NCBI GenBank assembly: GCA_031254175.1
Contig: JAIRUY010000059.1
Coordinates: 1 to 6,770 of the forward strand
Reading direction: 5' to 3'
Origin: Treponema sp.
Lineage (GTDB): Bacteria > Spirochaetota > Spirochaetia > Treponematales > Breznakiellaceae
Length of the DNA: 6,770 nt
This document shows, piece by piece, positions 1 through 6,008 of the stretch (within the stretch, counting starts at the first letter, position 1; each line of letters begins with the position of its first letter). The notes below the pieces were generated by a model, which did not search any database, was not told the DNA's origin, and saw only the letters and a list, made by a program, of their open reading frames with translations. Both the position numbers and the translations under genes were made by a program.

Positions 1-6
1 AATAGC

Positions 7-51
7 GTTGTTCAGAAATTGCAAATCGAAGATACATTGTTTCTGAACAAC
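7..51. repeat. 12-bp perfect inverted repeat, first of three in the pyr upstream region
   Basis: The arm GTTGTTCAGAAA (7-18) is exactly complementary to TTTCTGAACAAC (40-51), with a 21-nt spacer. No T-run follows, so it does not look like a simple terminator. It is the first of three inverted repeats packed into about 120 bases, which resembles the intergenic palindrome clusters (REP-like or MITE remnants) of many bacterial genomes. That class assignment is inference, since only one copy is visible here. Confidence 0.6.
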
Positions 52-66
52 TTCCGTTTAAAAACA

Positions 67-87
67 GCAGAATGCGTAGCATTTTGC
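67..87. repeat. Short hairpin, second of three in the pyr upstream region
   Basis: GCAGAATGC (67-75) pairs with GCATTTTGC (79-87) around a GTA loop. All nine positions pair if one G-U wobble is allowed. It lies between the two longer inverted repeats, 15 nt after the first and 2 nt before the third. Confidence 0.5.
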
Positions 88-89
88 AA

Positions 90-126
90 GACTTGTGAGA
101 CAACCAACCGGGTTGTCTCACAAGTC
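90..126. repeat. 16-bp perfect inverted repeat, third of three in the pyr upstream region
   Basis: GACTTGTGAGACAACC (90-105) and GGTTGTCTCACAAGTC (111-126) are perfectly complementary around a 5-nt loop (AACCG). This is the strongest secondary structure in the window. The following bases (CAATCTATCTT) are not a clean U-tract, so termination of an unseen upstream gene is possible but not typical. It ends about 38 nt before the proposed -35 box of the pyr promoter, so it should lie outside the pyrB mRNA if that promoter is used. Confidence 0.75.
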
Positions 127-164
127 CAATCTATCTTAATAGTAATGCGTCTGTCAACGTCATC

Positions 165-194
165 TTGTCATAACTTTGTTAAATACAGTATTAT
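165..194 (+). promoter_or_regulatory. Sigma70-like promoter of the pyr operon
   Basis: TTGTCA (165-170) and TATTAT (189-194) match the -35 and -10 consensus at five of six bases each, with an 18-nt spacer in AT-rich DNA. The start of transcription would fall near 201, giving a leader of only about 22 nt before pyrB. So short a leader leaves no room for an attenuator, a PyrR-binding loop or a riboswitch. Control would then have to act at initiation, on start-site choice, or through an element further upstream. Confidence 0.55.
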
Positions 195-222
195 ATATCA
201 ACAAAAATATCACGGAGGATAA

Positions 223-1149
223 ATGTTAAAAGGCAGATCCCTTGTAGAGCCGAAAGATTTTTCTATCGAAGAATTGGACGGGCTTTTTCAGCTTGCCGAA
301 AAAATAGAAAAAGACGAAAAATACCTCCGCGACAGTTGCCGCGGAAAACTCCTTGCCACCCTGTTTTTTGAGCCAAGCACAAGAACCCGCTTGAGTTTTG
401 AAGCTGCAATGCTCCGTCTCGGCGGCAGCTGCCTTGGATTCGCAGAGCCCGGCTCTAGTTCTGCCGTCAAAGGCGAAAGCCTTGCAGATACTATACGCAT
501 GGCATCAAGTTACGCGGACGCGATTGTAATGAGAAACCCAAAGGAAGGGGCTGCACTTTTGGCTTCCCGTTATTCGAATGTGCCGGTTATCAACGCGGGA
601 GACGGCGGTCATCATCACCCTACCCAAACCCTTACAGACCTTCTTACAATCAGACAGCTTCTAGGCAAAATTGATTCGCTTACAATTGGTTTCTGCGGTG
701 ATCTTAAGTTCGGAAGAACAGTTCATTCCCTCTCCAAAACCCTTGCCCATTATAACAAAATCAAAATGCTGTTTATCTCTCCTTTAGAACTTAATCTTCC
801 CGAATATATTAAAAAATATTTAAAAAAACTTAATTGTGAATTTGAAGAAAAAGAAAACCTTGAAGAATCCATGCCGGAACTGGATGTGCTTTATATGACC
901 AGAGTTCAAAGGGAAAGATTTTTTAATGAAGACGATTATATCCGCCTGAAAGACACCTATGTTCTTGACAGTGATAAAATTGCCTGCGGCAAGGAAAAAT
1001 TAATTGTTCTTCATCCGCTTCCCCGTGTAAACGAAATTTCAGTAGAGATAGATTCGGATCCAAGAGCCGCATATTTTAAACAGGCAAAATACGGAATGTA
1101 TGTCCGCATGGCGCTATTGGCGTCTATTCTGGGTGTGGAGGCTGATTGA
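223..1149 (+). CDS. pyrB: Aspartate carbamoyltransferase, catalytic subunit
   Basis: Joins carbamoyl phosphate and L-aspartate to N-carbamoyl-L-aspartate, the first committed step of pyrimidine synthesis, in the cytoplasm. The 308 residues match the E. coli catalytic chain (about 310) and carry its active-site set. These are the phosphate-binding S52-T-R-T-R56, K83 in the mobile loop KGES, R104, H132-P-T-Q135, R165 in FGRTVHS, the aspartate-binding R227-V-Q229, and H264-P-L-P-R268. The closing segment AYFKQAKYGMYVRMALL is also typical. The start is ATG with GGAGG (214-218) 4 nt upstream. It is the first gene of the operon and overlaps pyrI by one base. The next gene encodes the regulatory chain, so the enzyme is probably the E. 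coli-like class of six catalytic and six regulatory chains. No active-site residue is missing. Confidence 0.97.
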   Translation: MLKGRSLVEPKDFSIEELDGLFQLAEKIEKDEKYLRDSCRGKLLATLFFEPSTRTRLSFEAAMLRLGGSCLGFAEPGSSSAVKGESLADTIRMASSYADAIVMRNPKEGAALLASRYSNVPVINAGDGGHHHPTQTLTDLLTIRQLLGKIDSLTIGFCGDLKFGRTVHSLSKTLAHYNKIKMLFISPLELNLPEYIKKYLKKLNCEFEEKENLEESMPELDVLYMTRVQRERFFNEDDYIRLKDTYVLDSDKIACGKEKLIVLHPLPRVNEISVEIDSDPRAAYFKQAKYGMYVRMALLASILGVEAD

Positions 1150-1583
1150 TGCTGAACATAGAAGAAATAAAAAACGGAATAGTAATCGATCATATAAAAG
1201 CGGGGCTTGGCATCAGAATTTTCAACTGGCTCGGCCTTGAAAAAGCGCCTTACACAGTTGCCTTTGTAGCCAACGCTTCGTCCGGAAGAAGCGGAAGAAA
1301 AGACATCATTAAAATTGACAATACAATTTCAATTAACTTTGATGTTCTTGGCCTTATCGATCCCAACATTACAGTAAACATTATTGAAAATGAACGCATA
1401 ACAAAAAAAATTAAACTTCAGCTCCCGGAAAAAGTAGAAAATGTCCTTGTCTGTAAAAATCCCCGCTGCATAAGTTCAACGGAAAAATATATACCTCATG
1501 TCTTTCATCTTGATAATCCTGAACATCGCACTTACCGGTGTGAATACTGCGATGAAATAATTTGCGCCGGGGATTTTAAATGA
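1149..1583 (+). CDS. pyrI: Aspartate carbamoyltransferase, regulatory subunit
   Basis: Non-catalytic chain that binds CTP and ATP and holds PyrB trimers together, giving feedback control. At 144 residues it is slightly shorter than the E. coli chain (153). The N-terminal nucleotide-binding domain shows VIDHI (D14, H15), RKDIIKI (K51, K55) and K87, matching effector-binding residues in E. coli. The C-terminal zinc domain has all four cysteines as C102-x4-C107 and C131-x2-C134. I take ATG at 1149, overlapping the pyrB stop in TGATG. GGAGG (1137-1141) lies 7 nt before it, while a TTG at 1146 would be only 4 nt away. The next gene overlaps by ATGA, so translational coupling on both sides is likely. 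Allosteric residues look intact, so CTP inhibition is expected but not shown. Confidence 0.95.
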   Translation: MLNIEEIKNGIVIDHIKAGLGIRIFNWLGLEKAPYTVAFVANASSGRSGRKDIIKIDNTISINFDVLGLIDPNITVNIIENERITKKIKLQLPEKVENVLVCKNPRCISSTEKYIPHVFHLDNPEHRTYRCEYCDEIICAGDFK

Positions 1584-2458
1584 AAGCTGCTGTTGATAAG
1601 TTATTTGACGCGGTCTCGGCAAGGGGGCATGTCTGCATAGGGCTCGATACTTCTGCGGATTATGTTCCGCCTGCACAAAGACAAAAAGCAAAAAATGATG
1701 CCGATGCTGTTTTTGCATTTAACAAGGCGCTCATTGACTCTACTTTTGAGACAGCCGCCTGTTACAAGCTGCAGATTGCATATTACGAAGAAATGGGAAC
1801 TGCGGGGCTTTGCGCCTATGCAAAAACCCTTGAATATATCCGCGGCAAAAACAGCATCGCTATTGCCGATATAAAACGCGGCGATATAGCTGATACCGCA
1901 GTCCGTTACGCGAAAGCCCATTTTTCAGGTGAATTTGAAGCTGATTTTGTTACTCTTAGTCCTTATATGGGAATGGACTCGATACAGCCCTGGCTTTCAG
2001 AAGCTGAAAAAAAAGGCAAGGGCGCTTTTGTTATTATGAGAACAAGCAATCCCGGCATGAGGGATTTTGAGTATCTGGAAATTGGCGGCGGGAAACGCCT
2101 TTACCACGCTGTTGGAGATAAATTAGCTTCTCTTGCCAGTCAATATAAGGGAGAAAACAATTACGGCCTTTTCGGCGCTGTAATCGGCTGTACGGAAAAA
2201 GAGGAAGCCGCGGAAATCAGAAAAAATTATCAGAACCTTTTTTTCCTGATACCCGGTTACGGCGCGCAGGGAGGCGGCGCAAAAGAAGCCGCTTTGCTCT
2301 TACAAAACGGAAACGGCGGCGTAGTGAACGCTTCCCGCTCAATTATTACCGCATGGCAGAAAGAGCCGAAAAACGAAAAAGCGGACAATAATTTTGCCGC
2401 CGAAGCTGCACTCAAAGCGGCTGTAAAAATGAGGGATGAAATCAGCAGGGAATTATAA
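1580..2458 (+). CDS. pyrF: Orotidine 5'-phosphate decarboxylase, type 2
   Basis: Decarboxylates OMP to UMP, the last step of the pathway. The 292-residue protein is the longer type 2 form found beside PyrK and PyrD in clostridial-type operons, not the roughly 235-residue E. coli type. Visible family landmarks are CIGLDTS (19-25), YKLQIAYYE with K63, the catalytic D97-x-K99-x-x-D102 in ADIKRGDIAD, SPYMGMDS, RTSNPG, PGYGAQGG, and N250-A-S-R253 for the phosphate. The ATG overlaps the pyrI stop by 4 nt. The ribosome site is weak (GGGGA, 1569-1573, 6 nt before the start), so expression probably relies on coupling to pyrI. It abuts pyrK with no gap. No key residue is missing. Confidence 0.95.
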   Translation: MKAAVDKLFDAVSARGHVCIGLDTSADYVPPAQRQKAKNDADAVFAFNKALIDSTFETAACYKLQIAYYEEMGTAGLCAYAKTLEYIRGKNSIAIADIKRGDIADTAVRYAKAHFSGEFEADFVTLSPYMGMDSIQPWLSEAEKKGKGAFVIMRTSNPGMRDFEYLEIGGGKRLYHAVGDKLASLASQYKGENNYGLFGAVIGCTEKEEAAEIRKNYQNLFFLIPGYGAQGGGAKEAALLLQNGNGGVVNASRSIITAWQKEPKNEKADNNFAAEAALKAAVKMRDEISREL

Positions 2459-3250
2459 GTGTATATGTGTGAAATAAATAATGCCAAGTCACAATCCTGC
2501 GAACTCAAAGAAATTATTCACGTAACAGAAGAAATTTTTATTCTTTATGTTAACTGGGAATGGCCGCCGCCGAGAGCCGGTCAATTTTTTATGATAAAGC
2601 CGGAGCGCTCCTCTGTTTTTCTTCCGCGTCCAATTGGAATATTTGAATATAATCCGCGGGAAAAATTGGTAAAATTTCTTATAACAAAAGCAGGCAGGGG
2701 GACTATCGAACTTTCTAAATTAAATCCGGGCGAAAAAATCAGATTGTCCGGACCGTTTGGAAACGCATGGGCTGATTTTTTGCCAGAAAGCGGAAAAGCC
2801 GCACTTATCAGCGGCAGCGCCGGAATTGCCCCTCTTGCCGCATTGGCTGCGGAAAGGCCTGATTTTACATTTCACCTTTACGCTGGTTTCAAAAACGGTT
2901 TTGAAGAAAAAATACAGGAAAATTTAGTTCTTGGTTCTGCAATAAAATCAGAAAAAATTGTCATTGCCGCCGAAGACGGAAAAAATGCAAATAAAGGCTT
3001 AATTTTGGATTTTTTTTCCGACCCTTGCAGTTATGACGTAATATTTGCATGCGGTTCAACTCCCATGCTAAAAATAGTAAAAATTAAATGTAAATCAGCA
3101 GACGTTCCCTGTTTTCTTTCTCTTGAAAGCAGAATGGCCTGCGGAGCGGGCGCTTGCCTTGGCTGCACGATTCGTACTGTAAACGGAAACCGCAGATGCT
3201 GTTCTGACGGACCGATTTTCCCCGCCGGAGATGTAATTTTCAATGACTGA
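2459..3250 (+). CDS. pyrK: Dihydroorotate dehydrogenase B, electron-transfer (FAD, 2Fe-2S) subunit
   Basis: Takes electrons from FMN in PyrD through an iron-sulfur cluster and FAD to NAD. The 263 residues follow the ferredoxin-reductase-like plan. RAGQF (39-43) and RPIG (57-60) mark the FAD site, and AGRGT with SGPFGN (97-102) completes the barrel. GSAGIAPL (119-126) is the nucleotide-binding turn and ACGSTPM the later NAD motif. The C-terminus has C228-x4-C233-x2-C236 and a final C248 in CCSDGP for the cluster. Two motifs are degenerate: the usual glycine-rich GGGIG reads SGSAG, and RPxS reads RPIG. GTG at 2459 is preferred because AGGG (2447-2450) lies 8 nt before it. An ATG at 2465 would be 14 nt away and would remove two residues. 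It directly follows the pyrF stop and overlaps pyrD by 8 nt. Confidence 0.93.
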   Translation: MYMCEINNAKSQSCELKEIIHVTEEIFILYVNWEWPPPRAGQFFMIKPERSSVFLPRPIGIFEYNPREKLVKFLITKAGRGTIELSKLNPGEKIRLSGPFGNAWADFLPESGKAALISGSAGIAPLAALAAERPDFTFHLYAGFKNGFEEKIQENLVLGSAIKSEKIVIAAEDGKNANKGLILDFFSDPCSYDVIFACGSTPMLKIVKIKCKSADVPCFLSLESRMACGAGACLGCTIRTVNGNRRCCSDGPIFPAGDVIFND

Positions 3251-4190
3251 AACAATGTTTAAACCGCCAAGCCCTGATCTTTCGTTAAATATTGCAGGAG
3301 TCCGTTTTAAAAATCCTGTTATCGCCGCATCCGGCACATTCGGCTGCGGAACCGAATACTCTTCTTTTTTTGATGTGTCTCTTCTAGGCGGTATCTGCAC
3401 AAATGGACTGACACTTATGCCAAAGACGGGAAATGCCGGCATCCGCGTTTTGGAAACGCCGTCCGGCCTTTTGAATTCAATCGGACTTGAAAACTCCGGT
3501 ATCCCCGCGTTTCTTGAAAAGGATCTTCCCGGCCTTAAAAATCTTGGTACTGTAATAATCGCAAACCTGTCAGGAGGATCGTCAGATGAATATGTTGACG
3601 GAGCGGTATTGTTAAACGAATCTCCCGTTGATATGATAGAGCTGAATATTTCATGTCCAAATGTTAAAGAAGGAGGGATGGCTTTTGGGCTTGATCCGGA
3701 AACAGCGGCTTCTCTTGTCATGGCAGTAAGGCGCGTTTGTACAAACAAGCCGCTTATGGTTAAACTTTCGCCTAACGCACCTTCTGTTAACGCTGTGGCT
3801 CTTGCCTGTGTCAACGCCGGAGCGGACGCTCTTTCTCTTGTAAATACCTTTAAAGGCATGGCAATCGATATAGCCGGCAGAAAGCCTGTTTTTGAAAATA
3901 TAACCGCAGGACTTTCCGGCCCTGCAATCAAACCTATCTCTTTAAGAATTATTTGGGAGCTGTACGATGCGTTAAAAAACTCAAGCCTTCTTGTGCCTAT
4001 TATAGGCATTGGCGGTATATCCTGCACAGAAGATGCGCTTGAATATCTTATGGCAGGAGCTTGCGCCGTTCAGATCGGCTCTGCTACCTTTGTCAATCCG
4101 CATACAATGCCGGATATAATTGACGGAATAAAAAAATATATGATTGATTTAAAACTCTCAAATCTTAAAAGTATATCAATCAGAGAATAA
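3243..4190 (+). CDS. pyrD: Dihydroorotate dehydrogenase B, catalytic (FMN) subunit, class 1B
   Basis: Oxidises dihydroorotate to orotate on FMN and passes the electrons to PyrK. At 315 residues it fits the soluble class 1 barrel. The catalytic base is C138 in ELNISCPNVK, and a cysteine there marks class 1 as opposed to serine in the membrane class 2. FMN contacts include ASGTFG (29-34), K174 in MVKLSPN, NTFKGMAID, the AGLSGPAIKP loop, G257-G258 and the QIGSA turn. The adjacent pyrK supports class 1B (NAD) over 1A (fumarate). One oddity is the family motif xTKx before the PR-GN stretch, which reads CTNG with N54 in place of the usual lysine. ATG at 3243 overlaps pyrK by 8 nt. GGAG (3227-3230) is a rather distant 12 nt upstream, and the next in-frame ATG (3255) is worse placed. 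Confidence 0.95.
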   Translation: MTETMFKPPSPDLSLNIAGVRFKNPVIAASGTFGCGTEYSSFFDVSLLGGICTNGLTLMPKTGNAGIRVLETPSGLLNSIGLENSGIPAFLEKDLPGLKNLGTVIIANLSGGSSDEYVDGAVLLNESPVDMIELNISCPNVKEGGMAFGLDPETAASLVMAVRRVCTNKPLMVKLSPNAPSVNAVALACVNAGADALSLVNTFKGMAIDIAGRKPVFENITAGLSGPAIKPISLRIIWELYDALKNSSLLVPIIGIGGISCTEDALEYLMAGACAVQIGSATFVNPHTMPDIIDGIKKYMIDLKLSNLKSISIRE

Positions 4191-4209
4191 ATGAAGGCGG
4201 ATGGTAAAT

Positions 4210-4803
4210 ATGGAAAATATTTTTAATTTACTTCGTGAATCAGAGGCACTGCTGGAAGGGCATTTTCTGCTGAGTTCAGGCCGGCATTCCGATAAATATT
4301 TTCAATGCGCAAAACTTTTACAGTATCCGGACAAAGCCTGCTCTGCGCTTGAGCCGGCTGTCAGCCTGATCAGGGAAGATATTAAAAATAAAAAAATAAA
4401 AATTGACATTGTCGCAGGACCCGCAATGGGCGGAATAATCGCAGCCTGGGAAATCGCAAGGCAGCTATCTCTTCCTGCGATTTTTACGGAGCGTGACGAA
4501 AACGGCAAAATGGTTTTACGCCGGGGTTTTGATGTCAAAAGCGGACAGAACATTCTTATTGTTGAAGATGTTGTTACAACAGGAAAATCCTACATGGAGT
4601 GCGCCCGGGCACTTGAAGAAGCAGGCGCTTCCGTTGCCGCCCTTGCGTGTGTTGTTGACAGGCGCGCGAAAGACGCGCCTCCAGTTCCGTTGCCGTTTTA
4701 TCCCGCTGTTAAACTTGCCGCAGAAAACTGGGAGCCTTTGGAATGTGAGTTGTGTAAAAAGGGAATCCCTCTCGTAAAACCCGGCTCAAGAATAATTACT
4801 TAA
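4210..4803 (+). CDS. pyrE: Orotate phosphoribosyltransferase
   Basis: Transfers phosphoribose from PRPP to orotate, making OMP for PyrF. Seen in the 197 residues are GHFLLSSGRHSDKYF (17-31), AGPAMGGI (69-76), the flexible-loop region TERDENGKMVLRRGF, and the PRPP motif ILIVEDVVTTGKS (115-127) with E119-D120. The C-terminus carries C179-x2-C182 and ends in PGSR, a tail that I associate with the Thermus-like subfamily (TIGR01367 type) and not with E. coli PyrE. I prefer ATG at 4210. The purine-rich AAGGCGG (4194-4200) lies 9 nt before it, while it would touch the alternative ATG at 4201, which adds only three residues (MVN). The gene is 19 nt after pyrD and 8 nt before the pseudouridine synthase gene. 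Confidence 0.94.
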   Translation: MENIFNLLRESEALLEGHFLLSSGRHSDKYFQCAKLLQYPDKACSALEPAVSLIREDIKNKKIKIDIVAGPAMGGIIAAWEIARQLSLPAIFTERDENGKMVLRRGFDVKSGQNILIVEDVVTTGKSYMECARALEEAGASVAALACVVDRRAKDAPPVPLPFYPAVKLAAENWEPLECELCKKGIPLVKPGSRIIT

Positions 4804-4811
4804 TTCTTCTC

Positions 4812-5528
4812 ATGAAAAACATTCCGCCTTATACAATTATTTTTGAAAATGATGATTTTATTGCTGTAAATAAAACATCAGGAGTATCCGTAGGCGGAGA
4901 CAGATGGGATGAAGCAAAAGAAAGACTTGACAGGCTTCTTGAACGTGATTTAAAAAAACATAAAATTTACACAGTTCACCGCATAGACAAGGAAACATCC
5001 GGTCTTGTTATATTCGCAAAAAACAGGGAAACCCATCGTAATTTGTCTTGTGCTTTTGAACAAAGAAAAGTCAAAAAACGTTATACGGCTATTGTGCATG
5101 GCCGGCCTTCATGGAAAGAAATGATCTGCGATCTTCCGCTTGTGCCTAACGGAAATAAAAAGCACATGACAATCATTGACAAATACCGGGGCAAAGAATC
5201 AAAAACCTTGTTTTTCTGTCAAATGAGCGCAGGAAATTACAGCGTACTTGAAGCGTTACCTGAAACAGGGAGAATTCATCAGATTAGGGTACATGCAGCC
5301 TCTCTTGGACATCCTGTTGTATGCGATGAATTATACGGGAAACCATCAACCGTAAAACTTTCATCTTTTAAGCGTTCATGGCGCGGAGATCCTTTTGAAG
5401 AAAAACCTCTGCTCTCCCGGTTGGGCCTTCATGCGCTTGAAATCACACTTCCTGACGGACAGACTTTAACTTCTCCCCTTGCCCGCGATATGGCCGCTCT
5501 TGTCAATCAGATAAAAAAAATAACTTAG
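4812..5528 (+). CDS. RluA-family RNA pseudouridine synthase
   Basis: Isomerises uridine to pseudouridine in rRNA or tRNA; the target base cannot be told from sequence. The 238 residues show the N-terminal strand FENDDFIAVNKTSGVSV, the catalytic motif HRIDKETSG with D59, KKRYTAIVHG (88-97), and the closing motif GRIHQIRVHAASLGHPVVCDELYG (153 on). There is no N-terminal S4 RNA-binding domain, as in RluA itself and unlike RluC and RluD. It starts 8 nt after the pyrE stop in the same orientation, and no Shine-Dalgarno-like purine run is seen in those bases (TTCTTCTC). Translation probably depends on ribosomes finishing pyrE. It is likely the last gene of the pyr operon, since a hairpin and a convergent gene follow. 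Family assignment is firm, specificity unknown. Confidence 0.92.
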   Translation: MKNIPPYTIIFENDDFIAVNKTSGVSVGGDRWDEAKERLDRLLERDLKKHKIYTVHRIDKETSGLVIFAKNRETHRNLSCAFEQRKVKKRYTAIVHGRPSWKEMICDLPLVPNGNKKHMTIIDKYRGKESKTLFFCQMSAGNYSVLEALPETGRIHQIRVHAASLGHPVVCDELYGKPSTVKLSSFKRSWRGDPFEEKPLLSRLGLHALEITLPDGQTLTSPLARDMAALVNQIKKIT

Positions 5529-5570
5529 AAAAACGTCAGCAAAAACCATGAGCTGTCGTGTTAATTGTTT
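5529..5570. terminator. Candidate bidirectional terminator between convergent genes
   Basis: ACGTCAGC (5533-5540) pairs with GCTGTCGT (5552-5559) around an 11-nt loop, with one T-T mismatch. Rightward, the stem is followed by GTTAATTGTTT, a loose U-rich stretch. Leftward, it is followed by TTTT from the complement of A5529-5532. It sits in the 32-nt gap between the two convergent stop codons, where a shared terminator is expected. The stem is short, so efficiency is uncertain. Confidence 0.5.
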
Positions 5571-5956
5571 AGTTTCCTTGAAATTAACACAAAACTCTCA
5601 GGCTGGAAAAAAGTATCATTTGATTCTTTTTTCTCATAAGGCCTTAAAACCAGCGTCCCTGTTAACTTGCGTATATCAGATGTTTCTACTTCGTAGATTA
5701 CACTAACAGAAAAATTGTTATAATTTGCAAAAGACAAGTAATACCTGTTGTTATCATGGTAACGGCCCCGTGAAACTTCAACGCCGCCTATATCTTCTTC
5801 AGTACTTATACCATTGATTCTGTAAAGGTAATCTTCAGTTTCATTGCCGGAATTTGATACTGAGACATCAATGTTTATTCCGCCTGTCTGCCCAAAACAA
5901 TTCAGCGCAATACCAAAAAAAAGCATTGAAAAAATGAAAATCTTTGTGCTTCTCAT
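5561..5956 (-). CDS. Small exported protein of unknown function
   Basis: I do not recognise this 131-residue protein. It begins with a clear signal peptide: MRSTK, a hydrophobic stretch IFIFSMLFFGIAL, then NCFGQTGG. Cleavage could be by signal peptidase I near FGQ. Alternatively ALNC could be a relaxed lipobox with C20 as the lipidated residue, as spirochetes allow; the two cannot be separated by eye. The rest has alternating hydrophobic and polar residues typical of beta strands (DVSVSNSGN, YYLSFANYNNFSVSVIYEV, TGTLVLRPYEKKES), suggesting a small beta-sandwich outside the cytoplasm. ATG at 5956 is chosen because GGAGG (5970-5966) lies 9 nt upstream, while a TTG at 5962 is only 3 nt away. It is a single gene with its own promoter and a terminator shared with the pyr operon. 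Confidence 0.8.
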   Translation of the reverse strand: MRSTKIFIFSMLFFGIALNCFGQTGGINIDVSVSNSGNETEDYLYRINGISTEEDIGGVEVSRGRYHDNNRYYLSFANYNNFSVSVIYEVETSDIRKLTGTLVLRPYEKKESNDTFFQPESFVLISRKLNN

Positions 5957-5974
5957 AAACAACTTCCTCCATTG

Positions 5975-5998
5975 TTTGTATTATAACAATAATACAAA
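5975..5998. promoter_or_regulatory. Operator-like palindrome overlapping a -10 box
   Basis: TTTGTATTAT (5975-5984) is the exact reverse complement of ATAATACAAA (5989-5998), separated by AACA. The symmetrical site covers five of the six bases of the TATAAT box (5980-5985) and the proposed start region of the exported-protein gene. A dimeric repressor bound here would block polymerase. No T-run follows on either strand, so a terminator is unlikely. The ATTAT/ATAAT half-sites recall Fur- or PerR-family sites only loosely. Confidence 0.55.
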
Positions 5999-6008
5999 GA
6001 AAGAGCAA
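5980..6008 (-). promoter_or_regulatory. Leftward promoter of the small exported-protein gene
   Basis: On the minus strand there is a perfect TATAAT at 5985-5980, preceded by TGT, which makes an extended -10 (TGnTATAAT). A weak -35, TTGCTC, lies at 6008-6003 with a 17-nt spacer. Transcription would start near 5973, about 17 nt before the ATG at 5956. The extended -10 may compensate for the poor -35. Confidence 0.6.

Noticed and set aside
19..222. 67-codon open frame upstream of pyrB
   Set aside because: It starts at a TTG inside the first inverted repeat, runs through all three hairpins and the promoter, and ends at the pyrB start. It has no ribosome site and no protein-like character.
3095..4027. 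310-codon minus-strand open frame opposite pyrK and pyrD
   Set aside because: It is a shadow of well-conserved genes. The plus-strand proteins carry catalytic motifs throughout, while this translation is rich in S, P and R with no recognisable domain.
4191..4226. Eleven-codon mini-ORF starting right after the pyrD stop and overlapping the pyrE start
   Set aside because: TAAATG placement recalls a regulatory leader peptide, but it has no ribosome site and no run of informative codons. The purines inside it are better explained as the pyrE ribosome site.
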